Below are positions 55,599-64,000 of a stretch of DNA of 64,000 bases, one piece after another. The DNA comes from Methylocystis echinoides (GTDB lineage Bacteria > Pseudomonadota > Alphaproteobacteria > Rhizobiales > Beijerinckiaceae), in assembly GCF_040687965.1 (NCBI RefSeq), contig NZ_CP156084.1:696501-760500 (forward strand), given 5' to 3'. The notes under the pieces were generated by a model. It did not search any database. It saw nothing but the letters and a program-made list of their open reading frames with translations, and had not been told where the DNA came from. Positions within the stretch are counted from its first letter, which is position 1. Every line of letters begins with the position of its first letter. The position numbers were made by a program, and so were the translations under genes.

Positions 55599-56117
55599 AT
55601 GGTTTTCGCGCGTATCTTTCCCGTCGTGTTTTTTCCGCTTTTCCTTGCCGCCTGCAATTCAGCGCCGGCGCCGCAGGTTAGTTTCGACCCGGCCGAGGCG
55701 GCCTTCATCAACAAGCCCGGAAAGACGACGATTACCGGACAGGCCTTCCTGCCCGACAAGACCGGCCATGTGAATGTCCGCTTTGCGTCCGGCGAGGTGG
55801 TGCGGCTCATTCCCGCGACGCGCTATTCCCGGGCGCGGCTCGATTATTATTTCCACGGCGCGAAGTTCGCGCCGGCCCTATCCGTCCCCAAGAACGACCC
55901 CGATCCCGGCTATCTCTCCCATACGCGCGCGACCAAGGCCGGCTCCACGGGGCGCTTCGTTTTCGAAAATGTGCCGCCGGGCGACTATTTCCTCTCGACG
56001 CAGGTGATCTGGAAGCCGGACGGCGCCTTTCTGTCGGAGGGCGGCCTGATATATGAGGAGGTGACCGTCACCGGCGCGGAGACCAAGCCCGTGGAGGTCA
56101 TCGTCTCCGGCAAATAA
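55599..56117 (+). CDS. Putative lipoprotein with carboxypeptidase-regulatory-like domain
   Basis: A 172-residue outer-membrane or periplasmic lipoprotein. A lipobox (FLAAC) ends the signal peptide at about residue 19. The rest is a beta-sandwich-like domain with GKTTITGQAFLPDKTGHV and TGRFVFENVPPGDYFLSTQ, the latter typical of carboxypeptidase-regulatory/SpaA-like folds. Function unknown. It has a GGAG site and lies 8 bp before the Nudix gene, so they are probably co-transcribed. Confidence 0.75.
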   Translation: MVFARIFPVVFFPLFLAACNSAPAPQVSFDPAEAAFINKPGKTTITGQAFLPDKTGHVNVRFASGEVVRLIPATRYSRARLDYYFHGAKFAPALSVPKNDPDPGYLSHTRATKAGSTGRFVFENVPPGDYFLSTQVIWKPDGAFLSEGGLIYEEVTVTGAETKPVEVIVSGK

Positions 56118-56125
56118 GGGCGCTC

Positions 56126-56527
56126 ATGAAACTTCTTCTCGTCGTCGCCTGCGCGCTTGTCGACGCGGACAATCGCGTGCTGATCGCGCAGCGGCCCGAG
56201 GGCAAACAGCTCGCGGGGCTCTGGGAATTTCCCGGCGGCAAGCTCGATCCCGGCGAGCGGCCGGAAGAGGCGCTGATCCGCGAACTTGCGGAGGAGTTGA
56301 GCATCGCCGTGAAGGCCCCCTGCCTCGCGCCGCTCACCTTCGCGAGCCACGCCTATGACGACTTCCACCTGCTGATGCCGCTCTACGTCTGCCGCAAATG
56401 GGAGGGCTTCGTCGCGCCCACGGAAGGGCAGGCGGTGAAATGGGTGCGCGCGCGCGATCTGCGCCAATACGACATGCCGCCGGCCGACGCGCCGCTCGTC
56501 TCGCCGCTGATTGATCTGCTGGGATAG
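56126..56527 (+). CDS. mutT: MutT-type Nudix hydrolase
   Basis: A 133-residue Nudix enzyme, likely cleaving oxidised dGTP (8-oxo-dGTP) or related nucleotides. The Nudix box reads GGKLDPGERPEEALIRELAE then ELSI; all catalytic Glu are present, while the last Gly is Ser. FPGGK and the N-terminal IAQRPEGKQLAGLWEF are MutT-like. The argJ-mutT neighbourhood is common in Rhizobiales, with the lipoprotein gene between them here. Confidence 0.85.
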   Translation: MKLLLVVACALVDADNRVLIAQRPEGKQLAGLWEFPGGKLDPGERPEEALIRELAEELSIAVKAPCLAPLTFASHAYDDFHLLMPLYVCRKWEGFVAPTEGQAVKWVRARDLRQYDMPPADAPLVSPLIDLLG

Positions 56528-56574
56528 GCGGGCGCGACATCGACTCGTCATGTCGCCGCGGCTAGCATCGCGCC

Positions 56575-57942
56575 ATGACCGAGAACGCTCTAACCCAAGC
56601 CGACTCCTCCGCCCACAGCCGTCGGGAGGACTATAAGCGCGGGAAGCGGCTGCGCGAGGCGACGCCCCGCGAAGCCTTGGCCGATTTTTGCCCGCCAGCG
56701 GACCGTGACCCGCTCGCCGTCATCGACACGACGCTCGGCGACCGGCTGGCGTCGTTGCGCGAGCTGCGGCTCAAGCTGATGGCCGAGTCGCCCTTCGCCT
56801 TCCTGCGCGGCGCCGCCGACGTCATGGCCTTCGACCTCGCCCACCAACGCGCGCCGGGCGTCACGGCGCAGGCCTGCGGCGACTGCCATCTGATGAATTT
56901 CGGCGCCTTCCTGTCGCCGGAGGGCAATGTGCTCTTCGACGTCAACGACTTCGACGAGACGCTGCCGCAGATCGACATTGTCTGCGACCTCCGTCGTCTG
57001 GCGGCGAGCGTCGCCGTCGCCGCGACGGACATGGGCTATTCGGCAGGGGAGGCGCGAAAATTCGCGCGGCGCGGCGTCAGGGCCTATCGGGAGCGCATGC
57101 TCGAGCTCGCCGTCATGTCCCCCATGGAAATCTGGAACGTGCGGGTGCGTCTGCGCGAACTACTGAGATTTCTGAGCGACCGGGTTCTGCACGACAGGCT
57201 GAGCGCCGCGATCTATGCGGGCAAGGGTCCGCAGGACAGGATCGACGGCCTGCCGAAGATCGCGCGCACGCAGGACGGCTGGCGCTTCGTCGAGAAGCCC
57301 CCCAAACTTGTCCATCTCGACAAGATGAGCGACCCCGAGGCGCGCATCGATCTCGGGGCGCTGTTCGCGCGTCTCATCGCTGGCGGCCTTCAGGAGCCGG
57401 TCGCCACGCTTCTCAAACGCTACCGCCTCTGCGACACCGCCTTCAAGGCCGTCGGCGTCGGCAGCGTCGGGACATTTTGCGCCATCGGTCTGTTCATCTC
57501 GGAGGACGAGCAGCCCTTGGCGCTTCAGGTGAAAGAGGCCAAGGCTTCCGTGCTCGAGCGCTTCGGCTTCGCGCGCTGGCCGGGCTCCCAGGGCAAACGC
57601 GTGACGGCCGGTCAGCGCGTCATGCAGGCCGCAAGCGACATCTTCCTCGCGAGCGTCGACGATCCGGAAGCCGACGGGCGCTTCTACCTGCGCCATCTCA
57701 AGACGCGCCGTCTCGGCTCGATCTCGGAATTGCTGAAGGATCAGGCCTTCCCGCGCTATGTGGAGCTCTGCGGCTATACGCTGGCGCGCGCCCATGCGCG
57801 GTCGTCCCGGCCGGCGCGGCTCGCCGGCTACATGGGCAAAGGCGAAGCCTTCGACGACGCGCTGGCGTCTTTCGCCATGCTTTATGCGCAGCAGACGCAG
57901 AATGATCTCGCTGTCTTCCGAACGGCCTACGGCGCCGCGTGA
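56575..57942 (+). CDS. DUF2252 family protein
   Basis: A 455-residue protein of the DUF2252 family, whose fold is related to protein/aminoglycoside kinases. Signatures: SPFAFLRGAADVMAFDLA, ACGDCHLMNFGAFLSPEG (catalytic-loop-like GDxHxxNFG), FDVNDFDETLPQ (DFD-like metal motif) and GSVGTFCAIGLFISEDEQP. No biochemical function is established. Cytoplasmic, no signal peptide. Stands 47 bp after mutT on the same strand; convergent with the HWE kinase gene, with two bases between their stops. Confidence 0.88.
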   Translation: MTENALTQADSSAHSRREDYKRGKRLREATPREALADFCPPADRDPLAVIDTTLGDRLASLRELRLKLMAESPFAFLRGAADVMAFDLAHQRAPGVTAQACGDCHLMNFGAFLSPEGNVLFDVNDFDETLPQIDIVCDLRRLAASVAVAATDMGYSAGEARKFARRGVRAYRERMLELAVMSPMEIWNVRVRLRELLRFLSDRVLHDRLSAAIYAGKGPQDRIDGLPKIARTQDGWRFVEKPPKLVHLDKMSDPEARIDLGALFARLIAGGLQEPVATLLKRYRLCDTAFKAVGVGSVGTFCAIGLFISEDEQPLALQVKEAKASVLERFGFARWPGSQGKRVTAGQRVMQAASDIFLASVDDPEADGRFYLRHLKTRRLGSISELLKDQAFPRYVELCGYTLARAHARSSRPARLAGYMGKGEAFDDALASFAMLYAQQTQNDLAVFRTAYGAA

Positions 57943-57944
57943 GC

Positions 57945-59009
57945 CTATTCGCGGATCATCGCGAAACTCGCGGGGATCGAGAGCGTCCAGACCAGCCCGT
58001 CGGGCGGAAAACTCAAGGTCGCTTCGCCGTCGAGCGCCTGCGCGACGAGGCGCTTGACGACCTTGTGTCCGAAACCCTCGCGCGGCGGCGTGGCGAGCGC
58101 CGGCCCGCCGCTCTCGCGCCATTCGATGACGAGCCTGCCGTCCTCGAGGCCCCATTTGAGGGAAATGCCGCCTTCGGGGCGCGACAGCGCGCCATAGCTC
58201 AACGCGTTGGTTGCGAGTTCGTGCAGAGCGAGGCCGATGTTCTGCGCGGCCTCCGGCTTCAACATGAGTTTCGGCCCCTCGATCTCGGCGTGTTCGGCGA
58301 CGTTGTCCTTGGCGACGTCGAGACAATAGGCCATTTGCGCACGCACGAGATCGTGCATCGACGCGCCGCGCCAGTCCTGCGACACGAGCAGATCATGCGC
58401 CATCGACAGCGCCTGCAATCGCGCGCTGAACTTGCGCTGGAAGTCCTCGACCGAGGGCGCGCCCGCAGCGGTCTGCCGCGACATGGCCTGCACGACGGCA
58501 AGAAGATTTTTCGAGCGATGCACCAGCTCGCGCAGCAGCACGCGCACGTGATGTTCGCGCATCTTGCGCTCGGTGATGTCGCGCGCGGTGCCGAGGATGC
58601 GCACGGCGCGTCCACCCTCGAAAAAGGTGCGGCCGCGGATCGCCACCCAGCGCTCGATCCTGTCCTGCATGCCGATGACGCGATACTCGATTTCGTAATC
58701 GCCGTCCTGCCCGGGATCGAGCGCCAGGCCAACAGCCTCCTTGGTGCGGCGGCGGTCCTGCGGATGGAGCGCATTGCGAAAAACGTCGAAGTTTGGCTCC
58801 GTTTCGTCGTCGAGGCCCCATAGCTGACGCACGCGCGCGTCGATATGGACTTCGCCCGTGACGAGATTCCAATCCCAGACGCCGGTGCGCCCGGCGTCGA
58901 GCGCCAATTGCATGCGCTCCAGCGCATAGGCGGGATCGCGGCAAGCCTCGCAGGCTGCGGCGACAGGCGCCGGCGCGGCGCGCTTCTGGAGTGAGCTCGT
59001 TTCAGTCAA
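57945..59009 (-). CDS. PAS-domain HWE-family histidine kinase
   Basis: A 354-residue soluble sensor kinase with no membrane segment. The PAS domain at residues about 25-150 (LALDAGRTGVWDWNLVTGEVHI then YRVIGMQDRIERWVAIRG) is followed by GTARDITERKM. The HWE-type phosphoacceptor helix reads LLRELVHRSKNLLAVVQAMSR, and the ATPase has ALHELATNALSYGAL and IEWRESGGP. These kinases are common in Hyphomicrobiales general stress and light signalling. No response regulator or PhyR/EcfG gene lies adjacent, so it is an orphan. Confidence 0.92.
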   Translation of the reverse strand: MTETSSLQKRAAPAPVAAACEACRDPAYALERMQLALDAGRTGVWDWNLVTGEVHIDARVRQLWGLDDETEPNFDVFRNALHPQDRRRTKEAVGLALDPGQDGDYEIEYRVIGMQDRIERWVAIRGRTFFEGGRAVRILGTARDITERKMREHHVRVLLRELVHRSKNLLAVVQAMSRQTAAGAPSVEDFQRKFSARLQALSMAHDLLVSQDWRGASMHDLVRAQMAYCLDVAKDNVAEHAEIEGPKLMLKPEAAQNIGLALHELATNALSYGALSRPEGGISLKWGLEDGRLVIEWRESGGPALATPPREGFGHKVVKRLVAQALDGEATLSFPPDGLVWTLSIPASFAMIRE

Positions 59010-59082
59010 ACTTCTGCTCTCCAGTCATGGACCGACACATACTAGACCGCGAGAGGCTGCAAAGGCAAAGCGCCCTTTGCGA

Positions 59083-61098
59083 TCAGACATCCAGGAGCTC
59101 GGTGGCGAAAGCCGCCTTCTCCTGAATGAAGGCGAAGCGCGCTTCGGGCTTATTGCCCATGAGTCGCTCGACGCAATCGGCGACTTCTTCGCGTTCTTCC
59201 CCGAGCAGCACCACTTTGAGCAGCGTGCGCTTTGTCGGGTCCATGGTCGTCTCCTTGAGCTGTGCGGCGCTCATTTCGCCAAGGCCCTTGAAGCGGTTGG
59301 TCTCGACCTTTCCCTTGCCGGTCAACACCGTGCGAATGAGTTCGTCGCGATGGTCGTCGTCGCGGGCGTAGACGGTTTTTGGGCCCTGGGTCAGTTTGTA
59401 GAGCGGCGGCTGGGCGAGATAGAGATGGCCGTTCTCGATCAGCCGCGGCATCTGACGATAAAAGAAAGTGATGAGCAGCGAGGCGATATGCGCGCCGTCG
59501 ACGTCGGCGTCGGTCATCACGATGACTTTCTCGTAACGCAGGTCCTCGTCCCGGTAATGTGCGCCGAGCCCGCAGCCGAGAGCCTGGGTGAGGTCCGCAA
59601 GCTGCTGATTGGCGAGGAGCTTGTCCTTCGTCGCCGAGGCGACGTTCAAGATCTTTCCGCGCAGCGGCAGCACCGCCTGCATGACGCGATTGCGCGCCTC
59701 CTTCGCGGAGCCGCCCGCCGAGTCGCCCTCGACGATGAAAAGCTCGGACCCTTGGGCGGAGTTGTTGGTGCAATCGACGAGCTTGCCGGGCAGCCGCAAC
59801 TTGCGCGTCGCCGTCTTGCGGGCGATGTCCTTTTCGGCGCGGCGGCGCAGGCGCTCTTCCGCACGCGTCACCGCAAAATCGAGCAGCTTGTTGGCCTGGG
59901 TCGGCGCGGCGGCGAGCCAATGGTCGAAGGCGTCGCGCACGGCGCTCTCGACGATGCGCGAGGCTTCGACCGTCATCAGGCGACTCTTGTTCTGGCCCTG
60001 AAATTCCGGCTCGCGAATGAAGACGGAGATCATTGCCGCCGCCTGACCCATGAGATCGTCGCCGGTGACGTCCTTGGCGCGCTTCGCCTGGTTGATGCGC
60101 TCGGCGTGATCTTTCAGCGCCTTCAGCAGGGCGTTGCGGAAACCCGCTTCATGCGTGCCGCCGTCGGGCGTGGGGATCGTGTTGCAGTAGGAATGGACGA
60201 AGCCGTCATCCTCGGCGAACCAGGACACCGCCCATTCGAGCGAGCCATGGCCGCCCTCGCGAGTCACTTTGCCGACGAAGGGCTGGTCCGTGACGAGCTC
60301 CTTGCCGTGGATTTCACGGGCCAGGTAATCTTTGAGGCCGCCCGGGAAACGCAGCACCGCCTCGGCGGGCGTATCGGCGCCGGGCTCGATGAGCGAGGGG
60401 TCGCAGCGCCAGCGGATTTCGACGCCGCCGAACAGATAGGCCTTGGAGCGCGACATACGGAAAAGCCGCGCGGGCCGCCAATGGGCGCTCTCGCCGAAAA
60501 TCTGCGCATCGGGCTTGAAGCGCACGCGCGTGCCGCGGCGGTTCGAAACCTTGCCCATCTCCTTCAGCTTGCCGAGAGCGTGGCCCCGCGAAAACTCCTG
60601 GCGGTAAAGCTGGCCGGCGATCGCCACCTCGACCTCGAGCTTTTCGGAAAGGGCGTTGACCACGGAAACGCCGACGCCATGCAGGCCGCCGGAGGTCTGA
60701 TAGGCGCCCGAATCGAATTTGCCGCCGGCGTGAAGCACGGTCATCACGACTTCCAGCGCCGATTTGTCCTTCATCTTGGGGTGCGGCCCGACCGGAATGC
60801 CGCGGCCGTTGTCCGTTACGGTGAGCCAGCCGCCCGGCTCGAGCGTCACCTCGATGAAGCTCGCGTGGCCGGCGACGGCCTCGTCCATGGCGTTGTCGAG
60901 CACCTCGGCGAAGAGGTGGTGCATCGCCGTCTCGTCGGTGCCGCCGATATACATGCCGGGACGGCGGCGCACCGGCTCGAGCCCCTCCAGAACCTCGATG
61001 GAGGCGGCGGAATATTCGGGCGTCGCGGGCTTTGCTGCGGGCTTGGTCGCGGGCGCCTTGCGGGGCGCGCCGCCGAAAAGATCAGGTTTGGTGGCCAT
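59083..61098 (-). CDS. parE: DNA topoisomerase IV subunit B
   Basis: ATPase subunit that decatenates daughter chromosomes with ParC. The 671-residue protein has the GHKL ATPase (EVLDNAMDEAVAGHAS, DNGRGIPVGPHPKMK, GGLHGVGVSVVNALS), the transducer domain, and the TOPRIM region with EGDSAGGSAKEARNR and MTDADVDGAHIASLL. A Pro/Ala-rich N-terminal tail of about 25 residues precedes YSAASIEVLEGLEPVRRRPG. parC is not in the window. Divergent from the glycosyltransferase gene. Confidence 0.95.
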   Translation of the reverse strand: MATKPDLFGGAPRKAPATKPAAKPATPEYSAASIEVLEGLEPVRRRPGMYIGGTDETAMHHLFAEVLDNAMDEAVAGHASFIEVTLEPGGWLTVTDNGRGIPVGPHPKMKDKSALEVVMTVLHAGGKFDSGAYQTSGGLHGVGVSVVNALSEKLEVEVAIAGQLYRQEFSRGHALGKLKEMGKVSNRRGTRVRFKPDAQIFGESAHWRPARLFRMSRSKAYLFGGVEIRWRCDPSLIEPGADTPAEAVLRFPGGLKDYLAREIHGKELVTDQPFVGKVTREGGHGSLEWAVSWFAEDDGFVHSYCNTIPTPDGGTHEAGFRNALLKALKDHAERINQAKRAKDVTGDDLMGQAAAMISVFIREPEFQGQNKSRLMTVEASRIVESAVRDAFDHWLAAAPTQANKLLDFAVTRAEERLRRRAEKDIARKTATRKLRLPGKLVDCTNNSAQGSELFIVEGDSAGGSAKEARNRVMQAVLPLRGKILNVASATKDKLLANQQLADLTQALGCGLGAHYRDEDLRYEKVIVMTDADVDGAHIASLLITFFYRQMPRLIENGHLYLAQPPLYKLTQGPKTVYARDDDHRDELIRTVLTGKGKVETNRFKGLGEMSAAQLKETTMDPTKRTLLKVVLLGEEREEVADCVERLMGNKPEARFAFIQEKAAFATELLDV

Positions 61099-61211
61099 GG
61101 CGCCATATTAGCGCGATTCGAGCGCGGAAATCAGCGGCTGCTCCGGGTCCCGCTTTTACGGAGAGCAAACCTTAACCCCCCTGCAAGCGCCCCAGACTTA
61201 ATCTTTACCGC

Positions 61212-62459
61212 ATGACCCAGCTTACCGTCCTGATCTGCGCCGACCACACCTATGTCAACGGCGGACAGAACAAGGTTGCGCTCGAAAGCGCCCTCGGACT
61301 TGCGCAAGCGGGAGCGCGGGTGGTCTTTTTCGCCGCCTGCGGGCCCGTCGACCGCCGGCTCGCGGAGGCCGGAATCGAGGCCGTTTGCCTCGGCCAGAGG
61401 GACCTACTCGATAATCCCTCGCGTCTCGACGCGGCGCGGCAAGGGATGTGGAACGGCGTGGCGGCGCGGGCGCTCGGCGAGACTCTGGCGAGGCTGCCGC
61501 GCGCAAACACGATCGTCCATGTGCATGGCTGGGCGAAAGCGCTCTCCCCGTCGATCGCCGGGCCGATCCGCGCATCCGGCATTCCGGCCGTCCTGACGAT
61601 GCACGATTTCTTCCTCGATTGCCCCAACGGCGCCTTTTACAATTTCAGGCGGGAGGCCGCCTGCCCGCTTATCCCGCTGTCCGCCGCCTGCTGGGCGACC
61701 AATTGCGATTCCCGCAGTTACGCACACAAGTTGTGGCGCAATGCGCGGCTTCTTGTCGGCCGGCGTGTCACGCGCCTCGCCGAGACCTTTTCCGACTATG
61801 TGCTGCTGTCGGATCTGCAGGAAAAAGTCCTGAAGGGCTGCCTGCCTGCGGACGCCCGCGTCCACCGAGTCACCAACCCTGTGGAGGCCGAGCCGCTCGG
61901 CCACAAACGCGATCCGACGGAGGGCGACTTCCTCTTCGTGGGCCGGCTGTCGCCCGAGAAGGGCGTCTTCCTCTTCGCCGAAGCGGCGCGGCGCGCAGGC
62001 GTGACGCCGGTTTTCATTGGCGACGGGCCGCTCGCCGCTGAGCTCGGCGGGCGCTTTCCGCAGGCGCGGCTTCTCGGCTGGCGCGCGCCGGCCGAGGTCC
62101 GCGCGGCGATGCGCGCGGCGCGGGCGCTCGTCTTCCCCTCGCTCTGGCACGAGACCTTCGGCCTCACGGCCTTCGAGGCCAAGGCCATGGGAACGCCGAC
62201 CATCGTCGCGGACGGCTGCGCCGCGCGCGAGGCGGTGGAGCATGGCGTCACCGGCCTCTGGTTCAGAAGCGGCGACGTCGACTCGCTCACCTCGGCGATC
62301 CGCGCGCTCGTCAATGACGCGACGATCGCCGAGATGTCGAAACGCGCCTATGACGCCTATTGGGCCGCCCCGGCGACCCGGGCGCGCCATGTCGCGGAGA
62401 CGCTGGCGGTTTATGAGAAGATGCTGGCGCCAATCGACGCGAGGGCGAAGCTGCGCTAA
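61212..62459 (+). CDS. GT4-family glycosyltransferase
   Basis: A 415-residue GT-B glycosyltransferase. The N-terminal acceptor half has the glycine-rich YVNGGQNKVALESALGLAQAG and a Cys-rich insert (MHDFFLDCPNGAFYNF, CPLIPLSAACWATNCDSRSY). The C-terminal nucleotide-sugar half has FVGRLSPEKGVFLFAEAARRA and the GT4 motif SLWHETFGLTAFEAKAMGTP. It probably adds a sugar to a lipid- or envelope-linked acceptor; no other polysaccharide genes are near. It lies alone, 28 bp before the ABC importer genes on the same strand. Confidence 0.88.
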   Translation: MTQLTVLICADHTYVNGGQNKVALESALGLAQAGARVVFFAACGPVDRRLAEAGIEAVCLGQRDLLDNPSRLDAARQGMWNGVAARALGETLARLPRANTIVHVHGWAKALSPSIAGPIRASGIPAVLTMHDFFLDCPNGAFYNFRREAACPLIPLSAACWATNCDSRSYAHKLWRNARLLVGRRVTRLAETFSDYVLLSDLQEKVLKGCLPADARVHRVTNPVEAEPLGHKRDPTEGDFLFVGRLSPEKGVFLFAEAARRAGVTPVFIGDGPLAAELGGRFPQARLLGWRAPAEVRAAMRAARALVFPSLWHETFGLTAFEAKAMGTPTIVADGCAAREAVEHGVTGLWFRSGDVDSLTSAIRALVNDATIAEMSKRAYDAYWAAPATRARHVAETLAVYEKMLAPIDARAKLR

Positions 62460-62486
62460 AGACCCTGGAAATCACAGGGAAGAACG

Positions 62487-63449
62487 ATGAAACGCATCCT
62501 CCTCGCGGTTCTCGCCGCTTTGCTCGCCGCTGCGCCGGCGCAGGCCGAGAAGCTGCGGCTCGCCTTGCAAAAGACTGGCACGACCGGCTGGGAGCTCGCG
62601 GTCGTGCGCGCCTTCGGGCTGGACAAGGAGGCGGGGCTCGACCTCGAGGTGACGGAGCTCGGCGCGCCGGAGGCCGGAAAGATTGCCCTCCAGGGCGGCT
62701 CCGCCGACATCATCGTCTCGGACTGGCTGTGGGTGGCGCGCGAGCGGGCGCAGGGCGCGCGGCTGACCCTTTATCCCTATTCGACGGGCGTCGGCGCGGT
62801 CATGACCAAAGACCCCGCCATTCGCGCGGTCAGGGATCTTCTCGGCAAGAAGCTCGGCGTCGCCGGCGGGCCGTTCGACAAGAGCTGGCTGATGCTGAAA
62901 GCCTTTGCTTTGAAGCAAGGCGTCGATCTCGAAAAAGGCGCGACCATTCTTTACGGCGCCCCGCCGCTCATCGCCGAAAAAGCGAGCCAGGGGGAAATCG
63001 ACGCGGCGCTCGAATTCTGGAACTTCGCCGCCGATCTCGAGGCCAAGGGCTTCGCGCGCGCGATCGAAATCGCAGACGTCGAAAAGGCGCTCGGCGCCAA
63101 AGGCGACGTGGTCGTCACCGGCTATGTTTTCGACGACGCCTTCGCCGCCAGGAACAAAGACGCGCTAACGCGTTTCTTCGCCATGACGGCGAAGGCGAAG
63201 GCGCTCATCCAAAGCGACGACAAGGCCTGGGCGGCGGCCGCGCAGCGTATCGGGCCGAAGGACCCCGCCGCCCTCGCCGTCTACCGCAAGCGCTACGTCG
63301 CGGCGATCCCGAGGCGCAGCGTCGCGGCGGAGGAAGCCGACGCCGCCCTGCTCTACCGCGTGCTCGCAGACATCGGCGGCGAGAAGCTCGTCGGCCCCGG
63401 CAAGACGCTGGATCCCGGCACTTTCTACAAGGGCGGCAAGGGACTTTGA
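62487..63449 (+). CDS. ABC importer substrate-binding protein (NitT/TauT, sulfonate-type)
   Basis: A 320-residue periplasmic binding protein. Signal peptide (RILLAVLAALLAAAPAQA), then KLRLALQKTGTTGWELAVVRA and the SsuA/TauA-like GVGAVMTKDPAIRAVRDLLGK-type stretch (in parts). VTGYVFDDAFAARNKDAL and similar motifs belong to the NMT1/SsuA family, which carries nitrate, taurine, sulfonates or thiamine precursors. The ligand is not determined by sequence. Its stop overlaps the permease start (TTGA). Confidence 0.85.
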   Translation: MKRILLAVLAALLAAAPAQAEKLRLALQKTGTTGWELAVVRAFGLDKEAGLDLEVTELGAPEAGKIALQGGSADIIVSDWLWVARERAQGARLTLYPYSTGVGAVMTKDPAIRAVRDLLGKKLGVAGGPFDKSWLMLKAFALKQGVDLEKGATILYGAPPLIAEKASQGEIDAALEFWNFAADLEAKGFARAIEIADVEKALGAKGDVVVTGYVFDDAFAARNKDALTRFFAMTAKAKALIQSDDKAWAAAAQRIGPKDPAALAVYRKRYVAAIPRRSVAAEEADAALLYRVLADIGGEKLVGPGKTLDPGTFYKGGKGL

Positions 63450-64000
63450 TCCGCCTCGCCTCGCTCGCGGCGCTCCTTGGCCTCTGGCAGATCGGCGCGT
63501 GGCTCTCCGATCCGCGCCGGCTCCCGGGTCCCTTCCTCGTCCTGGAGACGATGATGGAGGAAGCCCGCTCCGGGGCCTTGTTCGCGAACCTCGCCGTCAC
63601 GCTCGCCCGCGTCGTCGCCTCCTTCACGCTCGCCATGAGCCTGGGCGCGGCGATCGGCTATGTGATGGGCCGCAACAAGATCTTGGACCGCCTGCTCGAT
63701 CCCTGGCTGGTGGCGCTGCTCAATCTGCCGGCGCTCGTCGTCATTGTTCTCGCCTATGTCTGGGCCGGGCTGACGGAAGCCGCGGCGATCGGAGCCGTGG
63801 CGCTCAACAAGCTGCCGAACGCCGTCGTCGTCATTCGCGAGGGCGCCCGCGCCCTCGATCCGCAACTCGAGGAGATGGCGCAGGCCTTCCGCTTTTCCCG
63901 CGCGGCGCGCCTTCGGCATCTCGTCCTGCCCCAGCTTGCGCCCTATGTCGCGGCGGCGACGCGCTCGGGCCTGTCGCTCGTGTGGAAAATCGTGCTCGTC
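63446..64000 (+). CDS. ABC importer permease (NitT/TauT type), 3' end outside window
   Basis: At least 185 residues are visible and the frame is open to the end. It starts at a TTG (63446) overlapping the previous stop by four bases. Membrane helices include LASLAALLGLWQIGAWL, VTLARVVASFTLAMSLGAAIGYVMG and LLNLPALVVIVLAYVWAG. The cytoplasmic coupling loop is seen in part (EGARALDPQLEEMAQAFRFS then RHLVLPQLAPY), the EAA-type motif of this permease family. An ATPase gene is expected next but lies outside the window. Confidence 0.85.
   Translation, partial: MIRLASLAALLGLWQIGAWLSDPRRLPGPFLVLETMMEEARSGALFANLAVTLARVVASFTLAMSLGAAIGYVMGRNKILDRLLDPWLVALLNLPALVVIVLAYVWAGLTEAAAIGAVALNKLPNAVVVIREGARALDPQLEEMAQAFRFSRAARLRHLVLPQLAPYVAAATRSGLSLVWKIVLV

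Overview
The window is about 64 kb of GC-rich chromosomal DNA with dense, short-spaced genes. It looks like an alphaproteobacterium of the order Hyphomicrobiales (Rhizobiales). The support is a giant Growth Pole Ring-like polar scaffold, the ispH-thrB-rnhA, argJ-mutT and glnB-glnA gene blocks, HWE-type histidine kinase signalling, a DUF2336 protein, a free Flp-type pilin and frequent GTG/TTG starts. A Methylocystis/Methylosinus-like (Methylocystaceae/Beijerinckiaceae) origin is my guess; no diagnostic methane or methanol oxidation gene is present.

Layout. 1-6.5 kb: one enormous coiled-coil gene cut by the window start. 6.5-14.6 kb: Rieske/FAD reductase, outer-membrane porin, small secreted proteins, a CitE-like pseudoenzyme, a DUF2336 protein, a 2Fe-2S ferredoxin and NAD kinase. 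14.6-18.6 kb: an overlapping three-gene operon (membrane/helix-hairpin-helix protein, pentapeptide-repeat protein, ROK sugar kinase) and a BON-OmpA envelope protein. 18.8-27.1 kb: housekeeping metabolism (rnhA, thrB, ispH, gshA, rsmE, ubiA) mixed with small exported proteins and a lone Flp pilin. 27.1-34.7 kb: small envelope proteins, a TylF-like methyltransferase, a YbhGFSR-like efflux set, ETF-ubiquinone oxidoreductase and a YdcF protein. 34.7-38.1 kb: a LuxR-type regulator with a degenerate receiver, a 37-residue membrane protein, and DUF1190-like, DUF3108 and YkgJ proteins. 38.1-42.3 kb: sseA, glnB-glnA behind a sigma-54-like promoter, a PHA-system protein and a FixJ-like regulator. 42.4-46.4 kb: aromatic/histidine biosynthesis genes (prephenate dehydrogenase, hisC, chorismate mutase) interrupted by an opposite-strand PIN-toxin module. 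46.5-58 kb: cupin, DUF815 ATPase, glnE, parvulin PPIase, patatin, argJ, lipoprotein, Nudix and DUF2252. 58-64 kb: HWE kinase, parE, a GT4 glycosyltransferase and the start of a NitT/TauT-type ABC importer.

How the genes work together. Nitrogen control is well represented: PII (glnB), glutamine synthetase (glnA) and its adenylyltransferase (glnE) lie within 12 kb. Nearly all genes are ordinary chromosomal genes. I see no prophage, transposase, CRISPR array, rRNA or tRNA.

The most novel-looking unit is the module at 44.5-45.5 kb: a two-domain putative antitoxin (DUF7662-like N-terminus), a VapC/FitB-type PIN toxin, and a perfect inverted repeat filling the spacer of its putative promoter. It sits between genes that I would expect to form one aromatic-amino-acid operon. 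Other points of interest are the hendecad-repeat polar scaffold, a 37-residue membrane protein with its own strong ribosome-binding site and terminator, a secreted protein carrying only a porin N-terminal signature, and two response regulators with altered phosphorylation sites.
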